Shown piece by piece: positions 36,286 to 45,707 of a stretch of 64,000 nt of DNA. A model generated the notes under the pieces. That model was given only the letters and a program-made list of their open reading frames with translations. It ran no database searches and had not been told where the DNA came from. The stretch's first letter is position 1. Every line of letters begins with the position of its first letter. The stretch is from the NCBI GenBank assembly GCA_951812665.1, contig CATOST010000009.1, forward strand, positions 107,383 to 171,382. Direction: 5' to 3'. A program made the translations under genes and the position numbers. This DNA is from an uncultured Acidobacteriota bacterium. GTDB taxonomy: Bacteria; Acidobacteriota; UBA6911; RPQK01; JAJDTT01.

Positions 36286-38928
36286 TCAGTTCAGCGACTC
36301 CTCCACCAGCCGGTAGGTCTGTTCCAGGGCCTCCCCCAGCCGGGAAACGTCCCTGCCTCCGGCTTCGGCCATCTCCGGTCTCCCACCGCCGCCTCCACCC
36401 AACAGCCGGGCCAGCTTGCGAATCAGATGATGCGCCTGGATCCGATCGGTCAGGTCGTCGCTGACCATGGCGATCAAGCTGACCTTCCCGTCAATGGGCG
36501 TTCCCAGGACCACGACCCCCGACTGGAGCCGGTTCTTGAGTTGATCGGCCAGTTGGCGCAACGAGCTTCGGTCCAGATCCGCCACCTCTTCCGCCACGAC
36601 TCGAATTCCCCGGACCCGACGGGACCGGTCCAGGGTGTCCAGGCTCTTCTGCCCGGCCAACTTCAACTGCAGGGCGTCGACCTGCTTCTGGGCCTGCTTG
36701 AGGTCCTCCAGGGATTTCCGGATCGTCTCTTCCAGGTGCGTCATGGGAGTCTTCAACCGCCGGGAGAGGCCGGAGACGATGGCGTCCATCCGAGAGTACC
36801 GCGACATCGCCGCCTCTCCGGTCACGGCTTCGATTCTCCGCACCCCGGCGGAGACGCTTCCTTCGCTGGTGATCTTGAAGAGCCCGATCTCTCCGGTTCT
36901 TCCCACGTGGGTCCCGCCGCAGAGCTCCATGCTGAAATCGGGAATGGCTACCACCCGCACCTGCGAATCGTATTTCTCTCCGAAGAGGGCGGTGGCGCCT
37001 TCCTCGAGAGCTTGATCCAGACTCCGGACCCGGGTGTCGACGGCGATGTCGCGCCGGATTTCCTGGTTGACCAGATCCTCCACCTGGGAGAGCTCCTCCG
37101 GCCTCACCGACCGGAAATGGGTGAAGTCGAATCGCAGCCGATCCGGGGCCACAAGGGATCCCGCCTGCTTGACATGGACTCCCAGAATCCGGCGCAGAGC
37201 GGCGTGCATGAGATGGGTCGAGGTGTGGTTTCGAGCCGTAGCCTGCCGCCGCGGACGATCCACGCTCGACCGGACGGCGTCTCCGGAGCTGAGCTCACCC
37301 TGCTGCACCCGGACGCGGGAGAGGCGGAGCCCCTGGGCCGGAGTGTAGGTGTCCAGGATCCGAAACTGCACTGAGTCGGTCTCCAAGGTCCCCTGGTCTC
37401 CGACTTGGCCTCCCGCTTCGGCGTAGAAGGGACTGCGGTCGAGAACGACCTCGCCTTCTTCTCCGGGTCCCAGGTGCGGGACCCGGCGCTGGTTGCGAAC
37501 CAGTGCCAGAACCGAGCCCGAGACGGCTTCCAGTTGCTCGTATCCCGTGAACTCCGTTGCGTACCCTTGTCCGACCAACTCCTGGTGCACCGGCTGCAGG
37601 GTCTTGCCCGCCCCTTTCCAACTGGCGCGAGCCCGCTGGCGCTGCTTCTCCATCTCGGCGAAGAAGCCCTGCTCGTCGATCTCAAGAGAGCGTTCCTGGG
37701 CCAGGTCCCGTGCCAGGTCCAGGGGAAACCCGTACGTGTCATAGAGCCGGAAGAGATCCTCGCCCGGAAGGGTTCCGCTTTCCGATTCCCGAACTCGAGC
37801 CACGATCTCTTCGAACAGGCCCATACCGTGATTGAGTGTGGCCTGGAACTTCTCCTCCTCGTGGCGCACCACCCGCGCCAGGTACTCTCGTTGAGGCTGC
37901 AGATCCGGATAGGGCTCGCTCATCAGATCGGCCGCCAGGGTGGCCAGAGTGAACAGGAAGGGCTCTTCCTTTCCCAAAAGCTGACCGTGGCGGGTGGCGC
38001 GCCGCAAGATCTTTCTGAGCACGTACCCACGGCCCTCGTTGTCCGGAATGACCCCGTCCCCGATGAGGAAGGCGCAGGCACGGCCGTGGTCGGCCAGAAT
38101 GCGCAGGCTCACGTCCGTCTGCTCGTCGTTCCCATAAGTACTGGCGGTGAGGCGCTCGGCCTTCTGGATAAGAGGCTGAAACAGATCGGTGTCGTAGTTG
38201 CTGGTCACGCCCTGAAGAATTGCCGTGATCCGTTCCAGCCCCATGCCCGTATCGATGGACGGAGAGGGCAGGGCAGGGGTGCGGCCCTGGGAATCCCGGT
38301 TGAACTGCATGAAGACCAGGTTCCAGATCTCCACGTAGCGGCCGCATTCGCATCCCAGCTTGCAGTCCTGGTGGTCCAGGGGACTGACCCCCAGGTCGTA
38401 GTGCAGCTCGGCGCAGGGACCGCAGGGTCCGGTGTCACCCATGGCCCAGAAGTTGTCCGCCTCCCCCAGCCGGTAGACCCGCTCTCGGGGAACGCCGATG
38501 AAGTCGCGCCAGAGGCCGTAGGCCTCGTCGTCGTCTTCGAAGACCGTGGCGTGGAGCCGTCGGGGATTGAGCCCGTAGACCTCGGTGCACAAGTCCCAGG
38601 CGAACCGGACGGCTTCCCGCTTGAAGTAGTCTCCGAACGAGAAGTTCCCCAGCATCTCGAAGAAGGTATGGTGCAGGGGCGTTCGGCCCACGGTGTCCAG
38701 ATCGTTGTGCTTGCCGCTGACGCGCATGCATTTCTGGCAGGTGGTGGCGCGCCTGTAGTCTCTCTGTTCCAGTCCCAGGAAGACCTCCTTGAACTGATTC
38801 ATTCCGGCGTTGGTGAAGAGCAGCGTCGGGTCGTCTCCCGGAACCAGGGAACTGCTCTTGACCACGCGATGGCCCTGTTCCCGGAAGAAATCCAGAAAGG
38901 TGTTGCGGATTTCCACGGATGTCTTCAT
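36286..38928 (-). CDS. alaS: Alanyl-tRNA synthetase
   Basis: Class II synthetase charging tRNA-Ala, 880 residues. The N-terminal aminoacylation core is recognised by RNTFLDFFREQGHRVVKSSS and FTNAGMNQFKEVFLG. The editing domain has HTSTHLMHAALRRILG (HxxxH zinc site) and MELCGGTHVGRTGEIGLF. The C-terminal coiled coil and DHHA1-type region end in LGGGGGGRPEMAEAGG. Length and order are complete. Confidence 0.97.
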   Translation of the reverse strand: MKTSVEIRNTFLDFFREQGHRVVKSSSLVPGDDPTLLFTNAGMNQFKEVFLGLEQRDYRRATTCQKCMRVSGKHNDLDTVGRTPLHHTFFEMLGNFSFGDYFKREAVRFAWDLCTEVYGLNPRRLHATVFEDDDEAYGLWRDFIGVPRERVYRLGEADNFWAMGDTGPCGPCAELHYDLGVSPLDHQDCKLGCECGRYVEIWNLVFMQFNRDSQGRTPALPSPSIDTGMGLERITAILQGVTSNYDTDLFQPLIQKAERLTASTYGNDEQTDVSLRILADHGRACAFLIGDGVIPDNEGRGYVLRKILRRATRHGQLLGKEEPFLFTLATLAADLMSEPYPDLQPQREYLARVVRHEEEKFQATLNHGMGLFEEIVARVRESESGTLPGEDLFRLYDTYGFPLDLARDLAQERSLEIDEQGFFAEMEKQRQRARASWKGAGKTLQPVHQELVGQGYATEFTGYEQLEAVSGSVLALVRNQRRVPHLGPGEEGEVVLDRSPFYAEAGGQVGDQGTLETDSVQFRILDTYTPAQGLRLSRVRVQQGELSSGDAVRSSVDRPRRQATARNHTSTHLMHAALRRILGVHVKQAGSLVAPDRLRFDFTHFRSVRPEELSQVEDLVNQEIRRDIAVDTRVRSLDQALEEGATALFGEKYDSQVRVVAIPDFSMELCGGTHVGRTGEIGLFKITSEGSVSAGVRRIEAVTGEAAMSRYSRMDAIVSGLSRRLKTPMTHLEETIRKSLEDLKQAQKQVDALQLKLAGQKSLDTLDRSRRVRGIRVVAEEVADLDRSSLRQLADQLKNRLQSGVVVLGTPIDGKVSLIAMVSDDLTDRIQAHHLIRKLARLLGGGGGGRPEMAEAGGRDVSRLGEALEQTYRLVEESLN

Positions 38929-39047
38929 GGCTCTGTTCTCAGGTTGACGGCGGGAGTTCGGAGGGGCGGAAGAGGCGCCTCAGGAATAACTCTGCCCCCA
39001 CCGAGTTCGAGGTGGGAGCCCCGCGCCCTCCGGGTGAGAAACGCCGG

Positions 39048-39992
39048 CTACGCTCCGACGTGCGCCTCCCGGTAGACGCTGGTCATCCAGCCGTGCCGAT
39101 CCTCCACCTTACCCTGGACGTAGTCGAAGAAGTCTTCCTGAATCCGGCTGGTGATGGGTCCCCGTCTCCCCGGGCCCACGGCGATGCCGTCGACCGAGCG
39201 GACGGGAGTGACCTCGGCCGCCGTGCCGGTGAGGAAGACCTCGTCGGCAATATAGAGGCGCTCGCGAGGTATCTGCTCTTCGACGACGGGGGAACCTCGT
39301 TCCCGGGCCAGCGTGATGACGGCGCCCCGCGTGATCCCCGGAAGGATGGCGCTGGCCACCGGGGGCGTCGATATCGTCCCGTCCTGAATCACGAAGATGT
39401 TCTCTCCCGCTCCCTCGCTCACCAGACCGTTCGTGTCGAGGGCGATGCCCTCGGTGTAACCGTTGAGGGTGGCCTCCATGTTGATCAGGGTGCCGTTGAT
39501 GTAATTGCCACCCACTTTGGCCAGGGTCGGAAAGGTGTTGGGAGCGGCCCTGGCCCAACTGGAGACGCAGACGTCGACCCCCTGTTCCAAGCCGTCCTCT
39601 CCCAGATAGCGCCCCCATTCCCAGACCAGGATGACGACGTCGATGGGGTTCTTGAGGGGGTTGACGCCCAATTCCCCGTAGCCACGGAAGATCAGGGGCC
39701 GGATGTAGCACTGCCGCAGAGAGTTGGCCCGGATCGTCTCCAGGATCGCTTCCTCGATCTCGGCCGGGGAGAAGGGGACATCGGTCCGGTAGATCTTGCA
39801 GGAGTTGAAGAGGCGCCGAACGTGCTCCCTGAATTGGAAGATCTCGGGTCCCCGGCGAGTCCCATAGCAGCGGATCCCCTCGAACCAGGAGGTGCCGTAG
39901 TGAAGGGCGTGAGACATGACGTGAACAGTCGCCTTCTCCCACGGAACCAGCTTTCCGTTGTACCAGACGAAACTGCTCTTGGGCTCGGTCAT
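39048..39992 (-). CDS. ilvE: Branched-chain amino acid aminotransferase
   Basis: Fold-type IV PLP enzyme that makes or degrades leucine, isoleucine and valine. The PLP lysine is in FPTLAKVGGNYINGTL, the phosphate-binding region is NGLVSEGAGENIFVIQDGTI, and VFLTGTAAEVTPVRSVDG is the usual C-terminal motif. Length 314 residues. No other ilv or leu gene is nearby. Confidence 0.95.
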   Translation of the reverse strand: MTEPKSSFVWYNGKLVPWEKATVHVMSHALHYGTSWFEGIRCYGTRRGPEIFQFREHVRRLFNSCKIYRTDVPFSPAEIEEAILETIRANSLRQCYIRPLIFRGYGELGVNPLKNPIDVVILVWEWGRYLGEDGLEQGVDVCVSSWARAAPNTFPTLAKVGGNYINGTLINMEATLNGYTEGIALDTNGLVSEGAGENIFVIQDGTISTPPVASAILPGITRGAVITLARERGSPVVEEQIPRERLYIADEVFLTGTAAEVTPVRSVDGIAVGPGRRGPITSRIQEDFFDYVQGKVEDRHGWMTSVYREAHVGA

Positions 39993-40111
39993 GACGATCC
40001 AGAATAGGGACCGCTCCGGGTCAAGTCAAACTCCCCGGAGTCCTGATTTCGGCGTCCTCCAATAATAGCGAATCAGAGGTGACATTGATTTCGGCGCCGA
40101 CCCGGGAGCGG

Positions 40112-41089
40112 TCATTCCTCGCTCGTCTCCGGGCCGCCGAGATAACCCTTCTTGGCCTGAATCGTCAATTGTTTTTTACCCGGATTTCGGAGCCGGGCCT
40201 CGATGGTTCGCCAGCCGCCGTTCTTCAACGGATTGGGGGTGATGTAGGCGATCCGGTATTGGTTTCTGAGCTCGCCGGCAATTCGTCGAAAGACGTCATT
40301 GAGCTCGTGAAGCTCCTCGGGAAAGTAGACCTTGGCGCCGCTCTGTCCCGAGATGGCATCGACCGTGGCCCTCACCTTGTCGTACTGGGACTTGAACACG
40401 CCGAAGAAGCCTCGGTCCCGGCTCAACGCCTGGTCCAGCAGGGCCACCAAATAGAGCTGGACGTCGTTGGACCGGGCGATCTTTTCCAAAAGCTCTTCAT
40501 GCCGGTAGTAGCTGTCCTTGTCCTCGCCGTCGGTGAAAACGGTGACCACCTTCTTGGCTTCGGACCCGGTCTGAGCCTTCTCCAGAGCGAGATAGATGGC
40601 GTCGTAGAGGGCGGTTCCCCCGCCCACGACGGTATTGTCCAGCATGTCCCGGATATCTTCCGGATCCCGGGTGAAGTCCTCTTCCAAATTCACGTCGTTG
40701 TCGAACATGACCAGGAAATGCTCATTGTCCGGATGGCTCAGGGCAAGGAACAGCTTTGTCGCCCGGTGGGCCAGGTCCTGCTTGGCCCTCATGCTGCCGC
40801 TCTTGTCCATGACGATTCCACTGGTGGAGGGAACGTCGTCCTGCCCGAAGTAGGTGATTTCGACCTCGACCCCATCCTCCAGAATGATGAAGTCCTCCGG
40901 GGTCAGTCCCGAAACCAGTTCGCCGGTGTCGTCATAAACAACGGCGTACAGGACCACCTGGTCGACTTCGGCGCGGAAGAAGGGGCGGTCCCGTCTGGCG
41001 TCCGCGCCGCCCGATGACTGTGCCGCCAGAGCCAGATTCAGAAAGAGGAGACCGGCCAGAGCGACCCTGCTCGAAGTGGGAAGAAACAT
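40112..41089 (-). CDS. Secreted VWFA-domain protein, tandem copy 1
   Basis: A 325-residue product from ATG 41089, with signal peptide (VALAGLLFLNLALAAQSSGG). The leading beta domain (VDQVVLYAVVYDDTGELVSG then LTPEDFIILEDGVEVEITYF) precedes a VWFA domain with complete metal-site motifs: DKSGS at 95-99, GGGTALYDAIY and FTDGEDKDSYY. The tail LRNQYRIAYITPNPLKNGGW matches the family. It lies 26 bp after a second VWFA gene on the same strand, so the two are probably one transcription unit and an old duplication. Confidence 0.88.
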   Translation of the reverse strand: MFLPTSSRVALAGLLFLNLALAAQSSGGADARRDRPFFRAEVDQVVLYAVVYDDTGELVSGLTPEDFIILEDGVEVEITYFGQDDVPSTSGIVMDKSGSMRAKQDLAHRATKLFLALSHPDNEHFLVMFDNDVNLEEDFTRDPEDIRDMLDNTVVGGGTALYDAIYLALEKAQTGSEAKKVVTVFTDGEDKDSYYRHEELLEKIARSNDVQLYLVALLDQALSRDRGFFGVFKSQYDKVRATVDAISGQSGAKVYFPEELHELNDVFRRIAGELRNQYRIAYITPNPLKNGGWRTIEARLRNPGKKQLTIQAKKGYLGGPETSEE

Positions 41090-41115
41090 GGCGGTGACCC
41101 GGGCCCCGCAAGCGG

Positions 41116-42009
41116 CTACTTGTTGGGAGCGAAGTAACCTTTCTTGGCGCGGACGATCAACCGGGGCAGTCCTTCGGGGGGATCCAGCTTGACCTTGATC
41201 TTTCGCCATTTTCCGTTGAAGGTTCGGTCGGTGGGGACGTAACCCAACAGGTACTGATTGCGAAGCTCGGTGTGGATCAAGTCCACGAAGTAGTCCAGCT
41301 GTTTGAAGTTATTGGGAAAGAACGCCCGCCCGCCGGTCAGGCTGATGATCTCGGCGATGATGTCTCGGCCATAGGGCAGTCGGCCCCGTTCGCCGATCAC
41401 GTAGAGTTGGACATCCGACTCCTTGACGAACTGTTTCAACTCGCTGAAGGTGTATCGGCTGCTGTTGTCTTCCCCGTCCGTGATCACGATCAGAGCCTTC
41501 TTGTCGTGGCGCGCTTCGCGAATCTTTTCCAAGCCCAGGTAGATGGCGTCGTAGAGAGCGGTCCTTCCCTTGGGGTTTGAGATGGTGACCTGGTTCTGGA
41601 CGTTCTCGCTCTGCGCCGTGAAGTCCTGGACCACCGAGGTCCGGTCGTTGAAGGTGATCAGAAAATACTCGTCCTTACGGCTGCCTTGTTTCAGGAAGCG
41701 GACCACGGAATTGCGGGCACTCATCATGTTGTTGCCCATGGACCCGCTTCGGTCCAGAATGATGCCGACACTGATGGGCGCCTTGTCGACGGAGAAGTGG
41801 ATGATGGACTGCTCGACCTTGCTTTCGAAGACTCGGAAGTGCTCGGGTTCGAGCCCGATCACGTATCGGTTCAGGGGATCGGTCACGGTGACCCGAAGCG
41901 CCACCATGTCAACATCGACCCGGAACCGGGGAGGCAGGTCCCGCTCGTTGGCGTAAGCCCAGGTGCTCCCCAGCGACAGTATGAGTGCGGCTGGGAGAAA
42001 ACTACCCAT
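41116..42009 (-). CDS. Secreted VWFA-domain protein, tandem copy 2
   Basis: A 297-residue protein with signal peptide (FLPAALILSLGSTWAYA). The leading domain VDMVALRVTVTDPLNRYVIG and the VWFA domain with DRSGS at 86-90, GRTALYDAIY and ITDGEDNSSRY are complete. The tail LRNQYLLGYVPTDRTFNGKW matches the other VWFA proteins of the window. It is first in the tandem pair. Its binding partner cannot be read from the sequence. Confidence 0.88.
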   Translation of the reverse strand: MGSFLPAALILSLGSTWAYANERDLPPRFRVDVDMVALRVTVTDPLNRYVIGLEPEHFRVFESKVEQSIIHFSVDKAPISVGIILDRSGSMGNNMMSARNSVVRFLKQGSRKDEYFLITFNDRTSVVQDFTAQSENVQNQVTISNPKGRTALYDAIYLGLEKIREARHDKKALIVITDGEDNSSRYTFSELKQFVKESDVQLYVIGERGRLPYGRDIIAEIISLTGGRAFFPNNFKQLDYFVDLIHTELRNQYLLGYVPTDRTFNGKWRKIKVKLDPPEGLPRLIVRAKKGYFAPNK

Positions 42010-42259
42010 GTACTGAAACCATTCTATGCCATGCGTTTAAAAAGTAAAAGGCAGGAGGAGGCAGGTCGGGGCGCCCCTTGTGGGCGCCCTCTTCGGTCCC
42101 AAGCGGAGCAAGACGGGCCCAGACGAAGAGCCGTCGGCTGGAAACCCGCCGCTCCGGCAAAGAAATTGTGGTTCCGGCTAAGCCGGAGTGAGGAGTGTGA
42201 GCAGACGGGGATCTTGACGACGGAGTGAGTCCAACGCGAAGCCCGGTTCATCACAGTCT
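42010..42259. repeat. Composite intergenic repeat, inverted copy of the one at 21.7 kb
   Basis: Bases 42067-42155 are close to the reverse complement of 21681-21769, carrying the GGGCGCCCCTTGTGGGCGCC unit, the linker with AAGCGGAGCAAGACGGGCCC and the CGGCTGGAAACCCGCCG unit in the same relative order. It lies between the VWFA pair and ftsK. Confidence 0.75.
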
Positions 42260-44605
42260 TCAATCCCGTCCGTCCACTTCTTCGAAGTAGTCGGATGCCA
42301 CCAGAATGTCCCGGGCTTTACTTCCTTCGGGGGGACCGATGATGCCTTCGTGCTCCATGATGTCCAAGAGCCTGGCGGCACGTCCGTATCCGATTCTGAG
42401 CCTCCGCTGCAGGAGGGAAGTGGAAGCCTTGCCGGTCGCCACCGCCAACCGGGCCGCCTCATCGAACAGGCTGTCTTCTGAAGGGGAGACGCCGCCAAGG
42501 GCTCCGGGTTCATTTTCCTCCTCTTCCCCAGCCAGGATCTCCTCGCGGTATTCGGGATTGCCCTGGTCCTTGATGAAGGAGGTCAGGCGGTTGATCTCCT
42601 TCACGCTCACCCAGGCCCCGTGCGCGCGAACCAGCCGCGAGGTTCCGGGAGCCAGCACCAGCATGTCTCCCATTCCCAGCAACTGTTCCGCGCCGTTGCC
42701 GTCCAGGATGGTCCTGGAGTCGATCTTGGAGGAGACTCGGAAGGAGATCCGGCTCGGGAAGTTGGCTTTGATCAAGCCGGTGATGACGTCCACGGACGGC
42801 CGCTGAGTGGCGAGAATCAGGTGGATCCCGATGGCCCTGGCCATCTGGGCAAGCCGAGTGACGGCGGTTTCCACCTCCTTGCCCGTGGTGAGCATGAGAT
42901 CGGCCAACTCGTCGACGATGACCACGATGTAGGGAAGGGGACCCTCCGGGTTTTCTTCCAACTGGTCCGGATCTCCGGTCACCATCCTGTTGTATTGGGC
43001 GATGTTGCGGACACCGGCCCGGGCCAGCGTCCGGTACCGTTGCTCCATCTGTCCCACCGCCCAGTTCAATGCGTTGGCCGCCTGTTTGGGGTCCGTGACA
43101 ATGGGTGCCATCAGGTGCGGGATATCGGCGTACAGTCCCAACTCGAGCCGTTTCGGATCGATCATGATGAATCGGACTTCATCCGGGCTGGCCTTGTAGA
43201 GAATGGAGCAGACGACGCAGTTCAGGGCCACGCTCTTTCCCGATCCGGTAGCCCCGGCGATGAGAAGATGCGGCATTTTCGAGAGGTCCGACACGTAATT
43301 GGCGCCATGGATGGTTTTCCCGAGTCCCAGGGTCAAAGGGGACTCCATCTGGTGGAAGCTGCCGGACGAGAGGATCTCTCTCAAATGGATGATCTGACGA
43401 TCCGAGTTCGGGACTTCGATGCCGACGGTGTTCTTTCCGGAGATCCGTTCGATCCGGACCGACTCGGCCTTCAGAGCCAGGCAGAGATCGTCCGACAGGT
43501 TGGTGACGCGGCTGTACTTGATGCCTGGGTCCGGCTTGAACTCGAAGGTCGTGACCACGGGTCCCGGATGGATCTGCAACACCTGTCCCAAGACCCCGAA
43601 CTCGGCGCATTTGGTCGCCAGGGCATGGGCTCTTTGAATCAGGTCGGCCTCGTCGATCTCCGGCTTGATCAGGTTCTCTTCCAGGTAATCCAGAGGAGGG
43701 AGCGTGTAGGCGGAAGCCGCGGTCTGCGGCGGCCGGTCGATTCGAGTCGATTCTACGGGAGCTGCCGCCACCGGTACCGTAGCGGGTTCGGCGTCGGATC
43801 CGGGTTCCGGTTCAGTCTCGGGGACGGTGGCCGGAATGGCCTGTGGAACGGTCGTCGAGACGGTCTGTGAAACCGTTCCTGGAATCGTCTCAGGGATGGT
43901 CTCGGGAGGAGGCTCATCCTCGGATTTGACCCCGTCCCAGGTCATCTTCCGGGGCATGGGTTTTGCCACCCGGGATTCCGCCTTCCGGTTCCAGGTCGCC
44001 ACTTCCTTTTTCTGGTGCCGTTGTTGAGACCACGCCGAATAGTTCTCCCGGGCGATCCGAAAGAGGTTCCAATTGTGGCTTCCGATCCAGCCCAGGAACC
44101 GGTTCACGGAAAAGGCGGTGCCGGCGACCAGGGACAGAATCAGGACAGTCGCCAGGAGCAGCAGCGCTCCGGGACCGTTCAGCAGGGAAGTCAGGTATTG
44201 CCCCAGCATCACTCCCAGGATTCCGCCGGGCGCAAAGTTCACATCCGGACGGACGGGGGGAGGAACGATGGAGAAAGCCGCACTCAAGGAGATCAAGCCG
44301 GATACAGCGCAAAACAGCTTCAGGAAGGGGTCTTCGAGGCGCCGTCTCCGAAGCCACCGGTATCCCAGCAGCAGGAACGGAAGGGGCACGCAGAGGGCCG
44401 ACCAGCCCAGCAGCTGGTAAAGGATGTCCGAACTCAAGGCACCGATCTTGCCCGCCAGATTGGAGTAGATCTGGCTGGACGAGGCGACGCTGAATGAAGC
44501 GTCGGTGGGATCGTAGCTCACGAGGGACAGGATCAGCAGGGCGGAGCCGAAGAGGAGCGAGAGTCCCAACAACTCCGAAACGCGTTGGTAGGCCTGGATG
44601 CTCAT
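42260..44605 (-). CDS. ftsK: DNA translocase FtsK
   Basis: Septal ATPase that pumps chromosome ends apart and activates XerCD at dif. The start MSIQAYQRVSELLGLS has AAGGAG upstream; an upstream in-frame codon would read into the palindromic repeat. The N-terminal 190 residues hold several transmembrane helices. A proline/threonine-rich linker follows, with a repetitive run of short IPET/IPGT-type units around residues 240-270. The motor has Walker A LLIAGATGSGKSVALN and Walker B YIVVIVDELADLM. The C-terminal gamma winged helix (TSLLQRRLRIGYGRAARLLD then IMEHEGIIGPPEGSK) is complete. Length 781 residues. Confidence 0.95.
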   Translation of the reverse strand: MSIQAYQRVSELLGLSLLFGSALLILSLVSYDPTDASFSVASSSQIYSNLAGKIGALSSDILYQLLGWSALCVPLPFLLLGYRWLRRRRLEDPFLKLFCAVSGLISLSAAFSIVPPPVRPDVNFAPGGILGVMLGQYLTSLLNGPGALLLLATVLILSLVAGTAFSVNRFLGWIGSHNWNLFRIARENYSAWSQQRHQKKEVATWNRKAESRVAKPMPRKMTWDGVKSEDEPPPETIPETIPGTVSQTVSTTVPQAIPATVPETEPEPGSDAEPATVPVAAAPVESTRIDRPPQTAASAYTLPPLDYLEENLIKPEIDEADLIQRAHALATKCAEFGVLGQVLQIHPGPVVTTFEFKPDPGIKYSRVTNLSDDLCLALKAESVRIERISGKNTVGIEVPNSDRQIIHLREILSSGSFHQMESPLTLGLGKTIHGANYVSDLSKMPHLLIAGATGSGKSVALNCVVCSILYKASPDEVRFIMIDPKRLELGLYADIPHLMAPIVTDPKQAANALNWAVGQMEQRYRTLARAGVRNIAQYNRMVTGDPDQLEENPEGPLPYIVVIVDELADLMLTTGKEVETAVTRLAQMARAIGIHLILATQRPSVDVITGLIKANFPSRISFRVSSKIDSRTILDGNGAEQLLGMGDMLVLAPGTSRLVRAHGAWVSVKEINRLTSFIKDQGNPEYREEILAGEEEENEPGALGGVSPSEDSLFDEAARLAVATGKASTSLLQRRLRIGYGRAARLLDIMEHEGIIGPPEGSKARDILVASDYFEEVDGRD

Positions 44606-44626
44606 GTCGGCTCCTTCCGAATTCCA

Positions 44627-44698
44627 GCAGTCCGTGGTGAAGGTCCCGCGAGTACCGAGACCGTTCCTGCGCCCGCCGGACAAGGCGCTCTGAGGGAG
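44627..44698 (+). repeat. 160-bp palindromic repeat, left half of a copy split by IS110
   Basis: GCAGTCCGTGGTGAAGGTCC through GGCGCTCTGAGGGAG matches the first half of the copy at 29294-29453. It ends at AG (44697-44698), after which the sequence changes to TATCCATGTTGC, the insertion sequence end. It lies 22 bp in front of the ftsK start codon. Confidence 0.9.
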
Positions 44699-44753
44699 TA
44701 TCCATGTTGCAAATTTTCCGATTCGCCATGGGTTGCTCCCTCAATGGCTAGAC

Positions 44754-45707
44754 TCATCCGACCGCCGCGACCGGTTTCGGGGTCCAGATCCGATCCTGCT
44801 CCAGCAGGACGTTGGCCAACACCACCATCTTGCGCATGATCGCCGTGAGCGCCACCTTCGGCGCCTTGCCCCGCTCGCGCAGCTGGCGGTACTTCCGGAC
44901 ATAGTCCGGATTGTGTCGAATGGCACTGAGCGCGGCCATGTACAGCATTCGCCGCACCCGGTGCCGGCCCCCGCGGATGAAGCGGTGTCCCTTCCAGGTC
45001 CCCGACTCCCGAGCGACCGGCGCCAGACCGGCCAGGCTTGCCACCGCCTTGGAGTCGATCGCTCCCAGTTCCGGCAACAGGGAGAGCAGGCCCGCCACCG
45101 TGACCGAACCCATTCCCGGAATCGAAGTCAGAACTTCGGCCTTGCGCGCCAGCGCCGGATCCGCGTCCAGCAACTTGCGGATCTCGCGATCCATCGACCG
45201 GACCTGCCGCTCGATCTGAGCCAGCTGCTGTTGCAAGTGCCGCTTCACCAACGGGTGGCGGGCTTGGTGGCTCCGGTTGCGCGCCCTCGTCCGGTCCTTC
45301 ACCAGCGCATTCCGCGCCGAGATCAGTTCCTCCAACTGGCGCTGCGTGGCCGAGGACGCGCCCACCAGTCGCAACTTGAGCGCCGCGCCCATCTGGGCCA
45401 GCATCCGGGCGTCCACGGCGTCGGTCTTGGCCTCCTGGCCCAGAGCTTGGGCGAAGCGTCGCGCCCGCATCGCATTGACCCGTGCCAGCGGTAACCGGGC
45501 GGCCAGGGCTTCCTCCATCGCCCGGTGCCAGGGGCCGGTGGACTCATAGACCACGCACTTGACCTCCGGTCCGATCCAGGCGGCCAGGGCCCGGAACCCG
45601 GCCGCGTTGTTGGGGAACCGCTTTGACCGTCCCGAAGGCCACTCGTGCACGTCCAAATGCGCTTTTGAGATGTCCACACCGACCGTTTTTGAGGTATCCT
45701 GAGTCAT
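44754..45707 (-). CDS. IS110-family DEDD transposase
   Basis: Site-specific recombinase of 317 residues with an N-terminal RuvC-like domain and a C-terminal Transposase_20 domain. The acidic tetrad can be seen as D12 (VGVDISKAHLDV), E55 (CVVYESTGPWH), D96 and D99 (EAKTDAVDARMLA). The C-terminal part has LTSIPGMGSVTVAGLLSLLP and LAGLAPVARESGTWKGHRFI, with S235 a candidate for the conserved nucleophilic serine. The enzyme appears intact. In characterised relatives (IS621) it is guided by a bridge RNA transcribed from the element's own non-coding end. Confidence 0.95.
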   Translation of the reverse strand: MTQDTSKTVGVDISKAHLDVHEWPSGRSKRFPNNAAGFRALAAWIGPEVKCVVYESTGPWHRAMEEALAARLPLARVNAMRARRFAQALGQEAKTDAVDARMLAQMGAALKLRLVGASSATQRQLEELISARNALVKDRTRARNRSHQARHPLVKRHLQQQLAQIERQVRSMDREIRKLLDADPALARKAEVLTSIPGMGSVTVAGLLSLLPELGAIDSKAVASLAGLAPVARESGTWKGHRFIRGGRHRVRRMLYMAALSAIRHNPDYVRKYRQLRERGKAPKVALTAIMRKMVVLANVLLEQDRIWTPKPVAAVG

